DNA of 64,000 bases, from assembly GCA_024449915.1 (NCBI GenBank), contig JAMZAV010002203.1:59908-123907 (forward strand). The letters run 5' to 3'. Made by a program: the position numbers and the translations under genes. This document shows positions 11,289 to 24,420 of the stretch, one piece after another. Under the pieces are notes generated by a model. The model made no database searches and was not told where the DNA came from. It saw only the letters and a list, made by a program, of their open reading frames with translations. The stretch's first letter is position 1. Each line of letters begins with the position of its first letter. This DNA comes from Sweltsa coloradensis (taxonomy: Eukaryota; Arthropoda; Insecta; Plecoptera; Chloroperlidae).

Positions 11289-11385
11289 GTGGGAAACCTG
11301 CTCAGGGTGCGATTCATGCCCTCTTCAGGTTTCTAGCTATAAGTATTTTGGACTTTGGATAATTGTGAAGGGATGTCCCGGAATA
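11289..11385 (+). repeat. Dispersed repeat family C, short copy
   Basis: It reads CGTGGGAAACCTGCTCAGGG, then a CATGCCCTCTTCAGG block, then TTGTGAAGGGATGTCC. It matches the copies at 10475 and 20986 in order and orientation. Confidence 0.6.
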
Positions 11386-11840
11386 CTAAAGTCACCGTTT
11401 GTTTGGATTTAAAGTTAACTCCCGTATTGTTAAATATCCACGTTCTGAACCTCGAATAGACACTCTCTGTAATAAACGAGCTGCCTAACTTACATGTATT
11501 TTCTTTTTAGTTCTTAAAGTGATAAACAATCGAAGGCAGCGTAGATGGTCGTTCGAAAGTAACCACACTATAATAGCCAAACCTCGTGAAAATTTACCGA
11601 TTTGAGAATGCATCTAGAAAAATGGCTTCTGCTAGGTGCATGTTCTGCACTGTACCTTAAGATTTAATCTCATTGACGGCCATATTTACACAAGGTTATA
11701 CTACTGTCAGCAAAGAGTTCTACTAAACTAGGATATTAGAAAGTAAACAGGATGTTTAAGTGCAGATTGAAAACCTGTGAAACTCTTTCACTTCTCTCTT
11801 TCTATAATAATGTTCTGGGCACTGATTGGATTTTCAAGAG

Positions 11841-11900
11841 GGTTTCGAACCTGGAGAGGGACAAGAACCGGCTAAATCCAAACGACTTAGCGCATTGGGT
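11841..11900 (-). mobile_element. tRNA-like fragment (possible SINE)
   Basis: On the minus strand a box-A-like GCGCTAAGTCGTTTGG is followed by a good box B, AGGTTCGAAACCC (complement of about 11840-11852), at tRNA-like spacing. The implied anticodon arm is not convincing and no poly-A or tail repeat is clear. It is best read as a decayed tRNA-derived SINE. Confidence 0.35.
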
Positions 11901-11904
11901 TCAT

Positions 11905-14900
11905 TTTCTTCTAATCTGATTCATATAATCCCCGTGACCGGAATAAGAATAGTAGAATTTACAGTTGGACTTATCACACTTGCCACAATAAAGAAAATCT
12001 TTTCACGAGAGACTAAAGCTTACTTTTAGACAAATTTATTATCAGAGAACCCACATATTTTGCGGGTAATTTCTCTGTGTTCGATTACCTTGTAAAATCT
12101 TTACGTTTCAATGCGACTGTACGTAGAATCATCTAGGGCAGACTGAAGCCCTCGAATAATTTGAGATTGTTTTGAATTATTTTTCTCAGTGTTCTGTGTC
12201 TTGGCATTACACCGTCATTGTCCACAACAACAATCAACAATCTAAGATTCAGGCTCAGATTCCTCACATTCGCATTGAATCGTCGGGATTTTTTAAAATC
12301 AAATCAATCCGCGAAATGATGCGTTAAATACATTATTTTACTAAGATTTTGGACCGTGAAACATAAGTTTGAAAATTAAAACTATAAATAAAATGACATA
12401 TACGAAGAAATATAGAATAAGATCTAGTTTATGAAGGAAGTCGACTCCGCATTAAAAATTAATACCACATAAATATCACTATAAAACACAATGCTAATAA
12501 TTAACGATGTTTTATTTATTAGATTCTGGGAAAAAATTGGTATGAAGTTTAATTAATTATGTACATTAACACGCATAGAAGTCCCTTTCTCGGCTCACGG
12601 TCATGAGTTGTTCAAAAGTATGAGAGTAGGAAGCGAAGCTTTATCAACAGATTGTCGAAGAACACAAAAATAAAATGCAACCAGAATAGAATTGTAATCT
12701 CTTCCTATAAGTGTCGGGTTGAAAGAATTGCCGTCTGGATAAAAAATAGTCTCAACCCCTTGACACCATGGGTCACAAAAATCATTCTTTATCATTCTTG
12801 AATGGCTATGTGAACAAAATAACGCATGAAAATAGGATGTCATGATTGTCTTTCATCATGAGACTTAGTACATACGGACACTTTCTACACTATTCGATAT
12901 TTTCTCTCATTACATTCCGTAATAACGTTATTATTGTCACAGCTCGGTGTCCTAAGTACACGAAAAGTACTTTCTGACAAGTACTTTACTCCACGACCGC
13001 TGAATAAAAAATACTTTGATATTCAGTTTAATGGGAGAGTTTTCCTACAGGACCTAGCTCGTTTAGATTCGAGCTTGCCTATGTTCAAACGGTTTGAGCT
13101 GGACTTAATTTTCTTTAAGCGCGGGTAAATGCACATTTTAACTACAACGAATTTGCTTTTAAAACATTTTATTTAAAAGTTCTGTAGTAAGTGTTTAAAG
13201 TCACTTATGGCAACTTTTACTACATGCATAAATTTTTAGCTAAAAATTATATTCTTAATTTGTTCTAGGTTCGTTTTGTTTATTATATATTCCAATTTTT
13301 ACTTGCTGTATTTCAAAACGCCTATACTACGTTACTCTTTAAAAGCAAATCTTCCATACATTCATCACTTTTCTGTCTGACTGGCTGTGAGTACCAAGAC
13401 TTAATGAGAAAACCGAACAGGACATTCGAATAAAATGCGGATTTTTGTTTACACTGCCCTTCAACAAGGGTGATGCAGAATGTTTTTGGTGACCCTGGGA
13501 GCCAAGGAAGAAAAGCTATCCCTCCCCCCCCCCCCCTCCACCATAAATTCTGAAAATATTTATAAACTCCACACCTCCATCATTAGTGAAGGCAGTAACA
13601 AGCTTGGAAACAGCAGAAATCTTTGTTCGCTATTGTATTGTGTGTAATTACTCCCAAACCCATGCTTCTGTAATGCCATTATCGCTATGTGCCCGTAAGG
13701 GTTAATGTAACCATTGTTAGAGTAGTAACTTTGTTGGAATGACGCAAATCAACTCAATTCAACTCAACTCAAAGCTATACGAGGATGACTCTGACCCAAT
13801 GTTTGTGTAACCCACTTCCGTCCTCAATAAACACTGTCTCATCTCATCCATGTTCTCAATGTGTCCAATTACTTATTGATCGATAATTATTTCTGTATCT
13901 TGATTATCCAATTAAAAGAGCAATTCATTGAGACTTAGAAGTCTGAAGAGTAGAGACCAATGGGCACAGTTCACTCTCGACTTCAAATGTAACTTGATTT
14001 GAAAAGAGAATTTCTCGGTTGCTCATTCTTAGCCACTGCGAGACGCTTTGATATGCTTTCATCGTAATTTATTAATCCAAACTCGTATCCAATTGAGAGA
14101 TTTCTTTGAAAAAAGCAAGTCTTGCTAGGAATGGAACCAGAGATTGGTTTGGTTTTGAAAAATAAGCACGAATAATAATTCCATCTAAGAAAATAGTCAA
14201 TTCCATCACCGCTTAAAATCGAAGATACAGTGTAGCATTAAAACGTAACTAAGTGCATATACTCTTGAAACGCCACAATATGAGCATATGTTATAAATTG
14301 AATGTGTTGAGTGAAGAGGAATGTTTAATGCATATATTTTCTCGACTAACGTGAACGTTTATAAATTATGCAATCATGAAAATGTACGCTGCCGAGAAAA
14401 CTATTCCGTGGACATGAATAAATCATTAATAAGAAAGTTTTTGTTAGCAAAAAGCAAAATGTTTTATTTTAAAATCCACTTAACAAACAACAAAGCGTGA
14501 TTCACTCCGCGTCATTTATTTCTAATTGTTTCGTTTTAATAGCACAAAAAGCGTACCCCTCTTTCTGAGTATAATCCAACACAACCCTATGTGTAACCAC
14601 GCGCTGCAGCATATTCTGATAGTAACAGGGACAAGAGTGGTGTAGAACATAATCCCAAATTTAAGCTAGTGGCACAAGTTTAAGAATCATTGTCATAAGT
14701 GCTTGCGCAATTCAAACATATCGTATGATCGTCCTTTTGGTGTCGAGTGACAGTCAAATTAACTTGCTCGGTCTCCAGTGGTTTAGTAAACGCTTCCTGG
14801 GCTACCCAAAGTTGCATTACCAATACATTAGTTCATCAAATACTGTCATCTGACAAACCCTACATTTCTATACTATTGAAGCATATGCTCCATATTGTCC

Positions 14901-15556
14901 CCTTTCGTATAATATTGGGTGATATTTAACATAAATAATGCACTTTTCATAGTTTTGGTATTGTCAACCACACGCCTTGCATTCTGTATTATTTGCTATA
15001 TTACTACAGTATAAATACTATGTCAGAATCAAACAAATCGAAAAATTATTAAAGGATATTTTAAGAGCCAATATCAGAACATGGGAGTACTCAAAATACA
15101 AGAAGTATACCATTATTATACTGAGATATTTAAACATTGAGCTTTTGGTGGAGGTGCCGGGTCCATGTATATCCCTCCTTCGGGTGGAGCTAGTCCTGCC
15201 AAGGTCACAACAAACATGGCGTCATCCTTGTTGACAACATTTCATGCTCTGGTTTTAAAGTTAGACGTGACACTGACACTTGCACAAACAAACGGACAGA
15301 AAAGTGATGATTGGTTCTGTAATGCACGTATTATTTTTTAGACAGAATTAGCTAAACAATATGTAACAAATCGGGAATCTAAACAATGTTATATTGTCCA
15401 ATAATGAGTGTATTCTTGAAAAACATAACATTCTGAAACAAGTTCAGTTAACTTGGGATGTATCCATATTTTGTAAACGTACATCTGAAGATACACGCTT
15501 GCCGTAAGCTTAGGGCAGAGAAGCTACAACTAGGTATATTGATTGTTACTGCCATC
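11905..15556. other. Non-coding DNA, minor repeats only
   Basis: No gene is supported. It contains an imperfect hairpin at 12044-12079 (CAGAGAA pairing with TTCTCTG), a poly-C tract near 13524, and a short CAACT/CAATT simple repeat near 13747-13770 followed by AATAAA at 13827. Several 60-85 codon frames lack any motif or splice context. Confidence 0.45.
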
Positions 15557-15781
15557 TCATCTTTTGCTGGCCTGCAATTCCACTGACACCCAATGCGTGC
15601 TGAGGTCTACGTGCTCTGTCCAATCGAAGATAACGTCGTTGCTCGTGGTGGCCAGTGCCCCAATCAAGCTTATCGACACTAACTGACAGCGGTTCCACGT
15701 CCTGGGGGTGAGAGACGCGGGGGCTGTACCAACCACAGTACTCAGAACGTTGACAGACGTAGCCTCGTCGATGTCGTAACT
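15557..15781 (-). CDS. Possible coding fragment, unknown product
   Basis: A 74-codon frame without ATG runs between an upstream TAA and a TGA (complement of 15557-15559) in a locally GC-rich island. The peptide contains mixed hydrophobic and polar residues (for example V-V-G-T-A-P-A-S-L-T-P and D-W-T-E-H-V-D-L) and no recognised domain. Splice sites at the edges are poor. The opposite strand is also partly open, so this may be chance. Confidence 0.15.
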   Translation of the reverse strand, partial: SYDIDEATSVNVLSTVVGTAPASLTPRTWNRCQLVSISLIGALATTSNDVIFDWTEHVDLSTHWVSVELQASKR

Positions 15782-15789
15782 TTACGATC

Positions 15790-18700
15790 CAATTTATTTA
15801 ATCAGGTGTTTTTGTTTAATGAGCTCTTCTTAAATTTTAGTCACGAAATAAAGACAGGCATCATAACACAACATAATAATGTGTGCGTCGTATTCATAAT
15901 CATCGGCAACGTTATTGTCCTCTAACGGCCTTCCTATCATCACCGTACATTCATAATATGGCAACTAGAAAGGGGCAAATAGTCACTGTGGGCAGGAATT
16001 GTATGAAAAATAAATACAAAATACGGAACCTTAGTTAGTTTTGTTTCAAAGTGACATATTTTTCCGATCTTGATTAAATTATTTAAACATTTAATACTTA
16101 AAATCGACAGTCGTCAATCGCATTAAGGGCTGTTTTTAAAGTTATATATTTAGTTTGAAACTAGTTCACTTACTAAACAGTAAAATATAATCCACAAGCA
16201 AGTAAGCAAAGCCGACAGTAGGCCAGTGAGCTGACTCTCAGTTGACATGTTGACGAATCTGGCATAAAAAGAAGCACTTACGTACAAATATTGATAGCTC
16301 TAAAGCCCTTTAATATTCTATTTAATTCATTCGTTGGATAGATTTTGTAATTGTTTTTAAAAAAATTGGTCGAGTTTCATACATTTGTACAGTTCCATAT
16401 ATTTGACGGATAACGACCATTTCAAACAATTGTTTTGGAATTTTTGAAAATTGGAATCGGAAGGCCAGCCTACGCTGAATTCGGTATATCTACAGCTGGC
16501 AGTAGCTATATCAGGTTAGAAACTAGTTTGTAGTAAATAAATAGCACTCTTTAATCATTTTTATGCAATCCGGTAATATTGAATACATTGAACAATATAT
16601 TGAAAATATGACTTGTACTTTTGAATGCAGGCTGCCTCGATCAACGTTATTCCAGTGGTAAATCTTGATAGTGCGTTATGCACGTATTTAGGGATAGCAA
16701 TGTTTAAACAAAGAGCTAATTTGTGATGAACACGAACATGTCGATTAAGTTCTTTGTGGTTGGAGTTGTTTGGTTTTAATTAGAGCCAAACAAGGCTGGA
16801 CCAATAAAGGCGTGTTTATAACATAAATTGTATTTCACTAAATGAATTCTAATTCCATTCGTCTGAATTAAAACAACATAAGATTGTGACTAGGTGAACA
16901 ATTGAAATAATCTATTCACATACAAATAAAATTGAATAAAAGACAATAGTCACATTTAAAATCAAATTGTTAAATTCGTGTACCAGTCTAACTATTCAAT
17001 GAATAGTAAACGTAGCAATGTGTTTGACATGTTTAACTTGTGACCTACTTTGCGACATGTAACATATCACGAGTTTTTGTCGAGCTAGTACGAACTAAAT
17101 TGACTTAAATATTGGAAACATCACTGGTGACATGTGACGTCCTACAAACGTTAAGCCCTGTCACTCGACGTGTTCAGTCAAGCGCACACGTATTGTTCTC
17201 ATTGGATTGAGCCAGGTAACTAGGAGGCAGCGGAACGAAGCTACTTGATCACCAGATCGTCGTAGCCAAGTGCCGGGCTAGAAGAGTCCCCTGACCCACA
17301 TGGTCACATAAATCTATTTGTATCACCAACCGGAGGTCATGTTCGGTTCTAGTCGTGAGACGTGACACACGAACAGACGGACGAACGAAGGATGGACCGA
17401 AAATTGAAACAAGTTATGATTTACTCATTTAAACTTATATAATAAAATATTACAGGTATGATCGACACTAAAGTTGAGAACCTATACTCACTGATTGCAC
17501 ACGATTTATTTCAATAAAATATACAAAAGCAGATATTTATTCTGATTTATATTCCTAAAATGCACAAAATGCGCGCAAATAATCACGCGTTATATGAATT
17601 ATTTAAGAACGCTTATTTAATCTAATATTTAATATATATCCCTTAAAAAGTCGCAAATGTTCTCAAATATAAACTTCGTAAATATTCCATTAAATATTTG
17701 CATTGACGTTATGGATCGAGAGTTAGTGTGATAAGATCAAAATTACGATCGTATTAACAGTAAAAATAAAATCATTATTGAAATCTATTTTAACTGAAGC
17801 CTATATTGTTTCCCAGTTATATTTCCTTAATAAAATAACTAAATTAAAATAAATTAAAACCAAATATTACGTTTATTTATCAATTAAGTGGTAAAATGTG
17901 GGGAGAAATGAATATTTACCAATACATTCCATGTATTCCCTAACAAAATAAGAAATATTCCTTAATATTTTTAAATACCATAATTTAAGATACATGAAAT
18001 AGCGTTATGTGAATAGATGCTACAAAGCGCTTTATTTTCAATTAAAACTATGGTTTTCCAGTCCATTTTTACTTTATTTTGATAGTACCTATAATTTGTT
18101 TACACACATTTTTATTCAGATTATATTAATTCAACCTTGGCGGCATAATTTTAAAATAAAAATATGAAAAAACTTCATACACAACATTTTGAAATATGCC
18201 AAAAATAGATGTTACAAAACTCTTGAAAATGACACTTGAAAATGCTTTATCGACGTATCTGTAACCATAATATACCAAATATAGTAAAATATTCCCTCAC
18301 AAGTTTGTATTTTTGGTATCGTATTCTCCATCCTCATAAACTAAAGGAGTACACCGACCACATTAAAAATATGTTTTATGAGTTTAACGAGTCACATTCA
18401 AAAGAGATGTATCAAGTACGCTCAGCTATACATTTTACTTGATTGCTGTCAGAGAGAAAGATAGCCGTTTCATTCACTGCTCTCTACAAGTGTATATATT
18501 AATTAAAGCAAGTAAATGAATGCGAGTAATTCAAATAGTAAAACAACCAACCATTGACTTGGTGGCTGACGTGAAAATATAAAATATTGTATGTTTGAAA
18601 ATAAGAAAAACTCTGCACTTCGCAATAAAACGTAGTCCATAGAAAATGCTAACTATTGAATTACTTCCATAATAGTTGAATTAAACGAACAAAAATAAAC

Positions 18701-19738
18701 AAAATTTGTCAAGTAGGCAGAAACTTTCATAAGGCTTATTTTTATTTTCTGCTATGTGGATGAATAACACTGCATTGGCAGTAGAGTGGGCATGGTTTCA
18801 CAAGCCGCACTGATTATTGTACGATAGATAGGTAGGCCTAATTACCACGCTTAACGAAGCAAACAAATACACGTAGCCTACACACAGCACCTGGGCACCT
18901 GGGTGTAAAAGTTTGTAATACAAATTACAATGGTCTAAGATCTAATCGATGAGAATCATTTTATCAATTTTAAATGTGTTTTTTCGAGAATCATTCCAAA
19001 AAAATTAAATTTCTCATTTGACAATTAAAATGTCAATTTCTGTGTTTGTTATATATCCAAGCCTAGTAAAAATCTAAACCACAGAACTCCCAAGTCAATC
19101 CGGAAGAAAGAGCTATGCACTTTCCAATCAAATCATAATTCCTGAGAATAAGTTTGACTGTTTCTTTCTTGTTCACGGTTTCATTTTACAATACGACAAG
19201 TTCTACATAATGTACTTTATGTAGTCTTCATACTGTGTAAGTGCGCATGCATATTATCTTCCGTATAGTTTGACATTGTCGAAGAAGTTTTCAAGGCAAT
19301 ATATCTCCACCAAGAGAAGGTCTCTGCAGTAGAATGATCGTATACAGCTAATTTCCAAGCATACTTTACTCTATTTTTAAAATATGCAGAACTTTTAACA
19401 TAAAAATGAAAGTAATCTATATTTTAACGTGCTCCATATTCTTGCTTGGTGAATGGAATGACAACGCTTAAGAGGTAATATCTCATTCATCTTGGTAGTT
19501 CCAAAAATTTCTAAATTGAACAAATCCAATCACTTGAGAAAGCAATCAATTCCGTTTTATTTGTTGACTTTTTAAGCTTCAATATCTGGATTTCCCAAGC
19601 TAATTGATGGACCGCGTCTGGATTTTTCAGTAAACACATTATTGTTCATTGATACTGTGCCAGTAACAGCTTACGACGAGAATATTATATTAGCAATTAG
19701 ATTAGCTGGCATAGTATTCATTAGAGCGATGTCTCAAC
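15790..19738. other. AT-rich non-coding DNA
   Basis: Nothing recognisable. 17400-18700 is especially AT-rich. A 65-70 codon frame near 18236-18442 has no domain. A possible splice donor (CAG, GTAACT) occurs near 17213-17221 without a convincing exon. Confidence 0.5.
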
Positions 19739-19966
19739 TTGCATACATTCAACTTGAAAGTGAAAACAAATTCAAGTGCCCCATCTCCAACTGAATCTCT
19801 CAAAGCAGTGAGTAATCTTCCCTCTGACTTGCAAGAGTCTTGGTGGAACTGTGTCGTGGTCCAGATATTATCTTGTTTGGGAAAAAGTGGTAACGGTTCG
19901 CTAGATTTTGTGGCAAACATATTTTCGAGTGTTAAGAAAATAATACATAATCTCCATCCGAAGTGA
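19739..19966 (+). CDS. Open frame of unknown origin, possibly a transposon fragment
   Basis: About 75 codons are open to a TGA at 19964-19966; the first codon is TTG, not ATG. The peptide has a segment S-N-L-P-S-D-L-Q-E-S-W-W followed by L-D-F-V. The pattern 'LP..L...W' then 'L.DF' occurs in gag-like regions of some LTR retrotransposons, but the resemblance is slight. No LTR or neighbouring protease/RT was seen. The opposite strand is also open. Confidence 0.18.
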   Translation: MHTFNLKVKTNSSAPSPTESLKAVSNLPSDLQESWWNCVVVQILSCLGKSGNGSLDFVANIFSSVKKIIHNLHPK

Positions 19967-20089
19967 ATTTTAATGCCGTGGTTTCAAAAGCATTGTAGAA
20001 AATTAGTAGGCTTAATATTATTGTTGCCGTTTGGACGTTGAAATGTGGGATTTCTCTGGGTGTTACAACGCCAGTTAAAAAACTTCTGA

Positions 20090-20130
20090 CTATGGCGGGA
20101 ATCGAACCCTGGACCTTCTGCATTGGATGT
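20090..20130 (-). mobile_element. tRNA-like T-arm (truncated SINE)
   Basis: On the minus strand GGTCCAGGGTTCGATTCCCG is a perfect box B/T-arm. Upstream sequence on that strand is a CAA/CAT-rich run with no box A, so only the 3' half of a tRNA-like unit is present. Confidence 0.4.
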
Positions 20131-20320
20131 TGTAGTTGATGATGTTGTTGTTATAAACCCTTGACGTTTCCTTTGCTGTACGTCGATAACATATCATTTT
20201 TCAGTCAGTCAAAAGTCCCTACACTACCAGAATATGTATCAAAATATTTTCACGCATGGAAATGTACATCCGAATTAATCAAAAAATGTAAAACGGAAGA
20301 TGAAGAGAGAGAACCTTATG

Positions 20321-20351
20321 AAGAAATGAAGAAATGAAGAAATGAAGAAAC
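20321..20351. repeat. Short GAAGAAAT tandem repeat
   Basis: Three to four copies of an 8-9 base unit (GAAGAAAT / GAAATGAA). A minor simple repeat in non-coding DNA. Confidence 0.7.
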
Positions 20352-20359
20352 CTGTAAAT

Positions 20360-20985
20360 TAAATTAAATGCTTATTCGTTGTTTGGTAAGTAAAAAACAT
20401 GCACATTACTGTAATTTTGTCAAAGTTAAAAATAAGCAAAGTTAAAACTGTAAAACAATGAAATACATGGGCTAGTAGGCGCAATCATAATGTAGGTATA
20501 TAAAAGTATGTAAGTTATTATTCCCAAAAACTTAAAGTGGATGGAAGAAATATGTCTACACAATGTCACTTTTAAACTCTTTTATGTTGGTAGACGGACG
20601 GAGAAACGTACGTGTATTTTTATATATACGATTTAGAAAATAAATTTCGTTGAGTATACGGTATTTCAGGGTTTATGGCCTCTTAAATATTTTATTGCCC
20701 GCTTTCCGCCATTTTAGCTCATAAAAAAGAGGTCTACTTCATAGCCCTATATGAATGTATATAAACATTCAAAAGGATTGTTTAAGTCACTTCTCGTACT
20801 GTACAAAACTGTATGGTGTTTTTTTGCGCCAATAAAGAATTAAATAATCATTAACAAGCAGTGAAAAATGTGGGTATAATATAACTTAAATTTGAGAATC
20901 TGGAATTACGTGCGTAAAGATTTTGCGTTCAAAGTTTATATTTTAACATTGAGAACACTTTCCGTGGCTTTTATTTTTATTTTTT
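20360..20985. other. Non-coding DNA, nothing recognised
   Basis: AT-rich sequence with no supported frame, motif or repeat. Confidence 0.5.
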
Positions 20986-21145
20986 GAGCCCTGCCCAGGG
21001 TGCAATTGCATGCCTGTCTTCAGGTGGCTAACTAGGTATTTTGGAATTGGGACAATAATTATACAAATAATGTTAAAGGGCTGTTTAGGAGGACTCAATA
21101 CTTTGCATTCACATAAACTACCGAAGAAAAGCCAAACAGGATTTA
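20986..21145 (+). repeat. Dispersed repeat family C, longest copy
   Basis: It reads GAGCCCTGCCCAGGGTGC, then CCTGTCTTCAGGTGGCTAAC, a TATTTTGGA block, AAAGGGCTGTT and GAGGACTCAATACTTTGC. This is the same block order as at 10475. It continues a little further (CCGAAGAAAAGCC), where the 10-kb copy reads GTGAGGAAAACC. Confidence 0.6.
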
Positions 21146-21149
21146 AAAA

Positions 21150-22155
21150 AAAAAAACAGTTTCGAAAACAGTTTCTTGCTTTTTACGCCTGAGCTAGATC
21201 TAGCTGTTGGTGTAGGCCTACTGACCGTGTATGTGAACGAATATTTTAGTTGTTTCCATCATTGAATAAGAATTTATTTGTTCACTGGTTGATAGCAGTA
21301 AATTTGATCTATCTTGTCTAGTTAGGCATATCAGTATTGGTAGGTTGCTAGACACTAAATGTGAATGGGGCTATGCCCTTTTTTAGCAACCTATAACGCA
21401 TCAATGTGTTAAAACAATAAAAAATAAAATCACATGTTATGCGTATGCCCGTAACAACACTAGGCGACAAATTTAAGCACTTAATACCATAAGCGATGCA
21501 AAATTCAACAATTGGAGATAAATTTATTCGAATTTCTAAAAATAGCACTGCCTACCACTCGCACATCAGTAGGCTTCTGTTCTCTTTGTTTATCTCGTTT
21601 CACAAAAAAGTTGATGCCACCCCATACGCCCCCCCCCCGGATCGTATTTAGCGATTGGTTTTCTACGTCACATTAACGGTAATTATTGTAGGTCTGAACG
21701 ATTTCATTTCCCGTGATGAAGAAGACCCGACGTTAAAATATCAATTCCCTGTGATTGCTTTCTGAACGAACATGTCTCGAATATTCGTTTCTTTTCAATT
21801 ATCTTCGGTGTTCTAGTAGGTAACCGTAATGGGAATCATTGGTATTTTCCAGAATGGTTATTAAAAAGCCGAAAATGAACTGAAGAGAGGGGTAAAAATT
21901 AGTACTGAACTGTATTTAATTTCATTGACATTCTTTCGGCCACATTCATTTTAGAACCACTGGATCACAATCGAGATATATTAAATAATGATCGTGGATA
22001 TATTATGTTGTTCGTATACGTTAATAAACTTAAACCCATAACTAAGCACAACGCGCTAGACTCTGATTCGAGACGTCCCAGAATCGCCTTTGCCATCTGA
22101 TGGATAAAATGGATGTGTTTAGGGGGAATGCGAATGTGGATGGAGGTTTGCACCA
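21150..22155. other. Non-coding DNA, nothing recognised
   Basis: Contains a poly-C tract near 21630. Frames at 21348-21548 and 21965-22156 have no motif. No gene called. Confidence 0.5.
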
Positions 22156-22159
22156 AGTT

Positions 22160-22289
22160 TATGGATGGATGGATGGATGGATGGATGGATGGATGGATGG
22201 ATGGATGGATGGATGGATGGATGGATGGATGGATGGATGGATGGATGGATGGATGGATGGATGGATGGATGGATGGATGGATGGATGGA
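22160..22289. repeat. (GGAT)n microsatellite
   Basis: About 32 uninterrupted copies of a 4-base unit (ATGG/GGAT). It produces an artificial M-D-G-W repeat peptide in two frames, which is not a gene. The lack of interruptions suggests a young, length-variable locus. Confidence 0.95.
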
Positions 22290-22716
22290 ATAATATTGGT
22301 TGAAAAGTAAAGGCGTAATTTACTTGCGATAACCGTAAATTTATTTTTACGAGTTCATCGTATAGCTTTTTCTACACACGTCTTAGTTTGCGGTATGTGG
22401 GGTGATTCCTTCGGCCGTGTGTGTGGCAATTACTGTCGAGCGGTTGTCTCACATGGCATCACATCTGGATAGATAAGTCGCTTGACGTTCTCTAGCCACT
22501 TAGCTCTCAACAAATAGCAGCAAATATATATAAAAACAAATAGCGCAGTATCAGCAAGGTTTTTTATGTCGATCTGTTGGTGATTGGAATGCTCTGATGA
22601 GGTCCGCACAGAAAAAGATTTTCATGAATTTCGGAGAGACCTTAGAAAAACTTTAATGAACAGTCAAGATCATACCAGTTAACACGAATACCACTCACAC
22701 GTAGACATACACTCAT
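22290..22716. other. Non-coding DNA between microsatellite and transposon
   Basis: No supported feature. The 22716 base is the T that flanks the Helentron-like element. Confidence 0.5.
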
Positions 22717-23611
22717 TGGATGAGCGTAGCGAGCGTAGCGAGCGAAGCGAAGATTCCATTTCACTACACTGGAGAAAAAAATCCGGAATGTTTTTTTTTT
22801 TTTTTGTATTTTTGTCTGTTCGTTAGCACGATTCCGGCTAAACCGACAGTCCAATTGCGATGAAATTTTCTGGAGGCCTTCGAAATCTCTGAACTTAGAA
22901 TTGCACGATTCGAAAAATCGATCAAAAAATTATTTCTCGTGAAAATCGCAATTTTACGATTTTTTTCGATTTTTTTAAAAATTCTTCGACTTATAACACC
23001 TACATGCTTTATCCGATTTTAATGATTTTTTAACAGAACCCTAATTTTATGAATTTTAATTATCGTGTGAAATTTGAGCGCAATCAAACAATTATTTCTC
23101 TTAATAATTGCAATTTTACAATTTTGCTATGGTGCTGGGATATTGCTAAGGCTTTTACAATTTTCATTTTTTTTTAAGTAAAGGTGTTTAAGATTAAAAA
23201 ACAATACATCTAAACATTTACCAGACGGATTTTATAATTTTTGTTTTGTTTGATAAATATGAATTTTTCCCTTTGCATTGTTTGAAAATGTATGTTTTTT
23301 GTGAAAAATCTATATTTCCCATATTTTAAATAAAAAACTATAAATCTCATCAAAAAAGTGTCCGGTGAATTTGTCAGAATAAGACTTGTGGGCACATTAA
23401 AAAATAAATTATCCTTTCATCTTAAAAACTGTAGAAGAAGTAGGAACAATTGTTAGCAAATGTGCTAGAATAAAAGTTTTGAGATAATAACATTTAAAGT
23501 TTATTTATGTTGTTTTTTGGTAAAACAACAGAAAATCCGCATAACACATGGCAACTCAATGCACCAATTACGCTCATCCAACAACGCGGCGGGACTTAAG
23601 CGTTTTCCTAG
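22717..23611 (+). mobile_element. Helentron-like non-autonomous element, complete copy (895 bp)
   Basis: It starts TGGATGAGCGTAGCGAGCG after a T. It ends with CGCTCATCCA (the inverse of the start), a hairpin of AACGC and GCGTT around a 12-base loop, then TTTCCTAG before a T. This asymmetric inverted repeat, the 3' hairpin and insertion between two T's are the features described for Helentrons/Helitron2 and their non-autonomous derivatives. The interior has one copy of the CGATTCCGGCTAAAC block and the CTTATAACACC block. No Rep/helicase frame exists, so it would depend on an autonomous element elsewhere. Confidence 0.65.
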
Positions 23612-23662
23612 TATTCACATTCACATTCACATTCTCATTCAAATTCACACTCTCACACTCGA
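23612..23662. repeat. CACATT-type simple repeat
   Basis: Degenerate hexamer repeats (CACATT, CTCATT, CACACT) immediately follow the Helentron-like element. Confidence 0.7.
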
Positions 23663-23935
23663 CATCATTTCTGTAAAACATTTATGTATGCTATCTATGA
23701 GTAATGTTTTGTTATATTTTTGTGGTTCTTATATTGAGATAATTGAGTAATTACATTGCTATTATGTGTTTTATATTGTTGAATGTGTTTTGTATTTTCC
23801 TATTATTGTATTGTGTATACTGTCCTGGTAGTAAGACACTTTGTGTTATGGTGCTATGCTCTAATTCTAACCACCAGCAATGTGATTGTTAAATGTCACG
23901 TTGGAATAAATAAAAATAATAAAATCAATGGGTAT
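23663..23935 (+). other. Possible retroposon 3' tail
   Basis: AT-rich sequence ending TTGGAATAAATAAAAATAAT, followed by AATC. The poly-A-signal-like A/T tail resembles the 3' ends of LINE elements. No coding sequence precedes it, so this is a weak guess. Confidence 0.25.
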
Positions 23936-24068
23936 CCAATACATGGGGGGGGGTGACGCACGTCCGTCTGGTGTAGGTGTTAACTCCGGCGGGTTACTAG
24001 ATCATTGACAGCTCAAGAGGTTTTACTATCAATTACACAGCTATACTTTGAGAAGTTCATTATAATGT
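23936..24068. other. Short unique segment with poly-G
   Basis: A 9-G run at 23945-23953 and no recognisable feature. Confidence 0.4.
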
Positions 24069-24418
24069 GTATGTCTTTGTAATTGATCGCGCCCTACAGT
24101 AAACGGCAGGAGGCCATTTACAGAGAAAAATCTTACTCCAAAGATGTATTAATCGTGTTTTGAAATAAATTCACATATAATGTTTCATTTGGGTAATCGT
24201 ATCAGCTAGCATCATATTTTTTGTTTTCATAAAGTGTTCCTAGCAAAGTTAATATTTTCTCGCATTGATATTTTGAGGGTGTACAGTTTTGTTTCAACCA
24301 TATTTTGTTCAAATTCATTTGATAAAAATTAAGTTTAATTACTCAATTTTCTTTGCAAACAAACAGCGTCAGTAAATCTTTTACCAGATAGGAACATGCG
24401 GCGGAAAGGACCGGCGTG
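24069..24418 (+). repeat. Dispersed repeat family B, copy 2
   Basis: Matches 6145-6487: first about 50 bases nearly identical from TTTGTAATTGATCGCGCCC, then diverged blocks ending GGAACATGCGG. Here it runs straight into a LINE fragment, whereas copy 1 runs into a hairpin. Confidence 0.65.
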
Positions 24419-24420
24419 GG

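Noticed and set aside
17160..17225. Plus-strand exon ending in CAG/GTAACT
   Set aside because: A single donor-like match without an acceptor, a long frame or neighbouring exons.
22100..22310. M-D-G-W repeat peptides
   Set aside because: They come from the (GGAT)n microsatellite.
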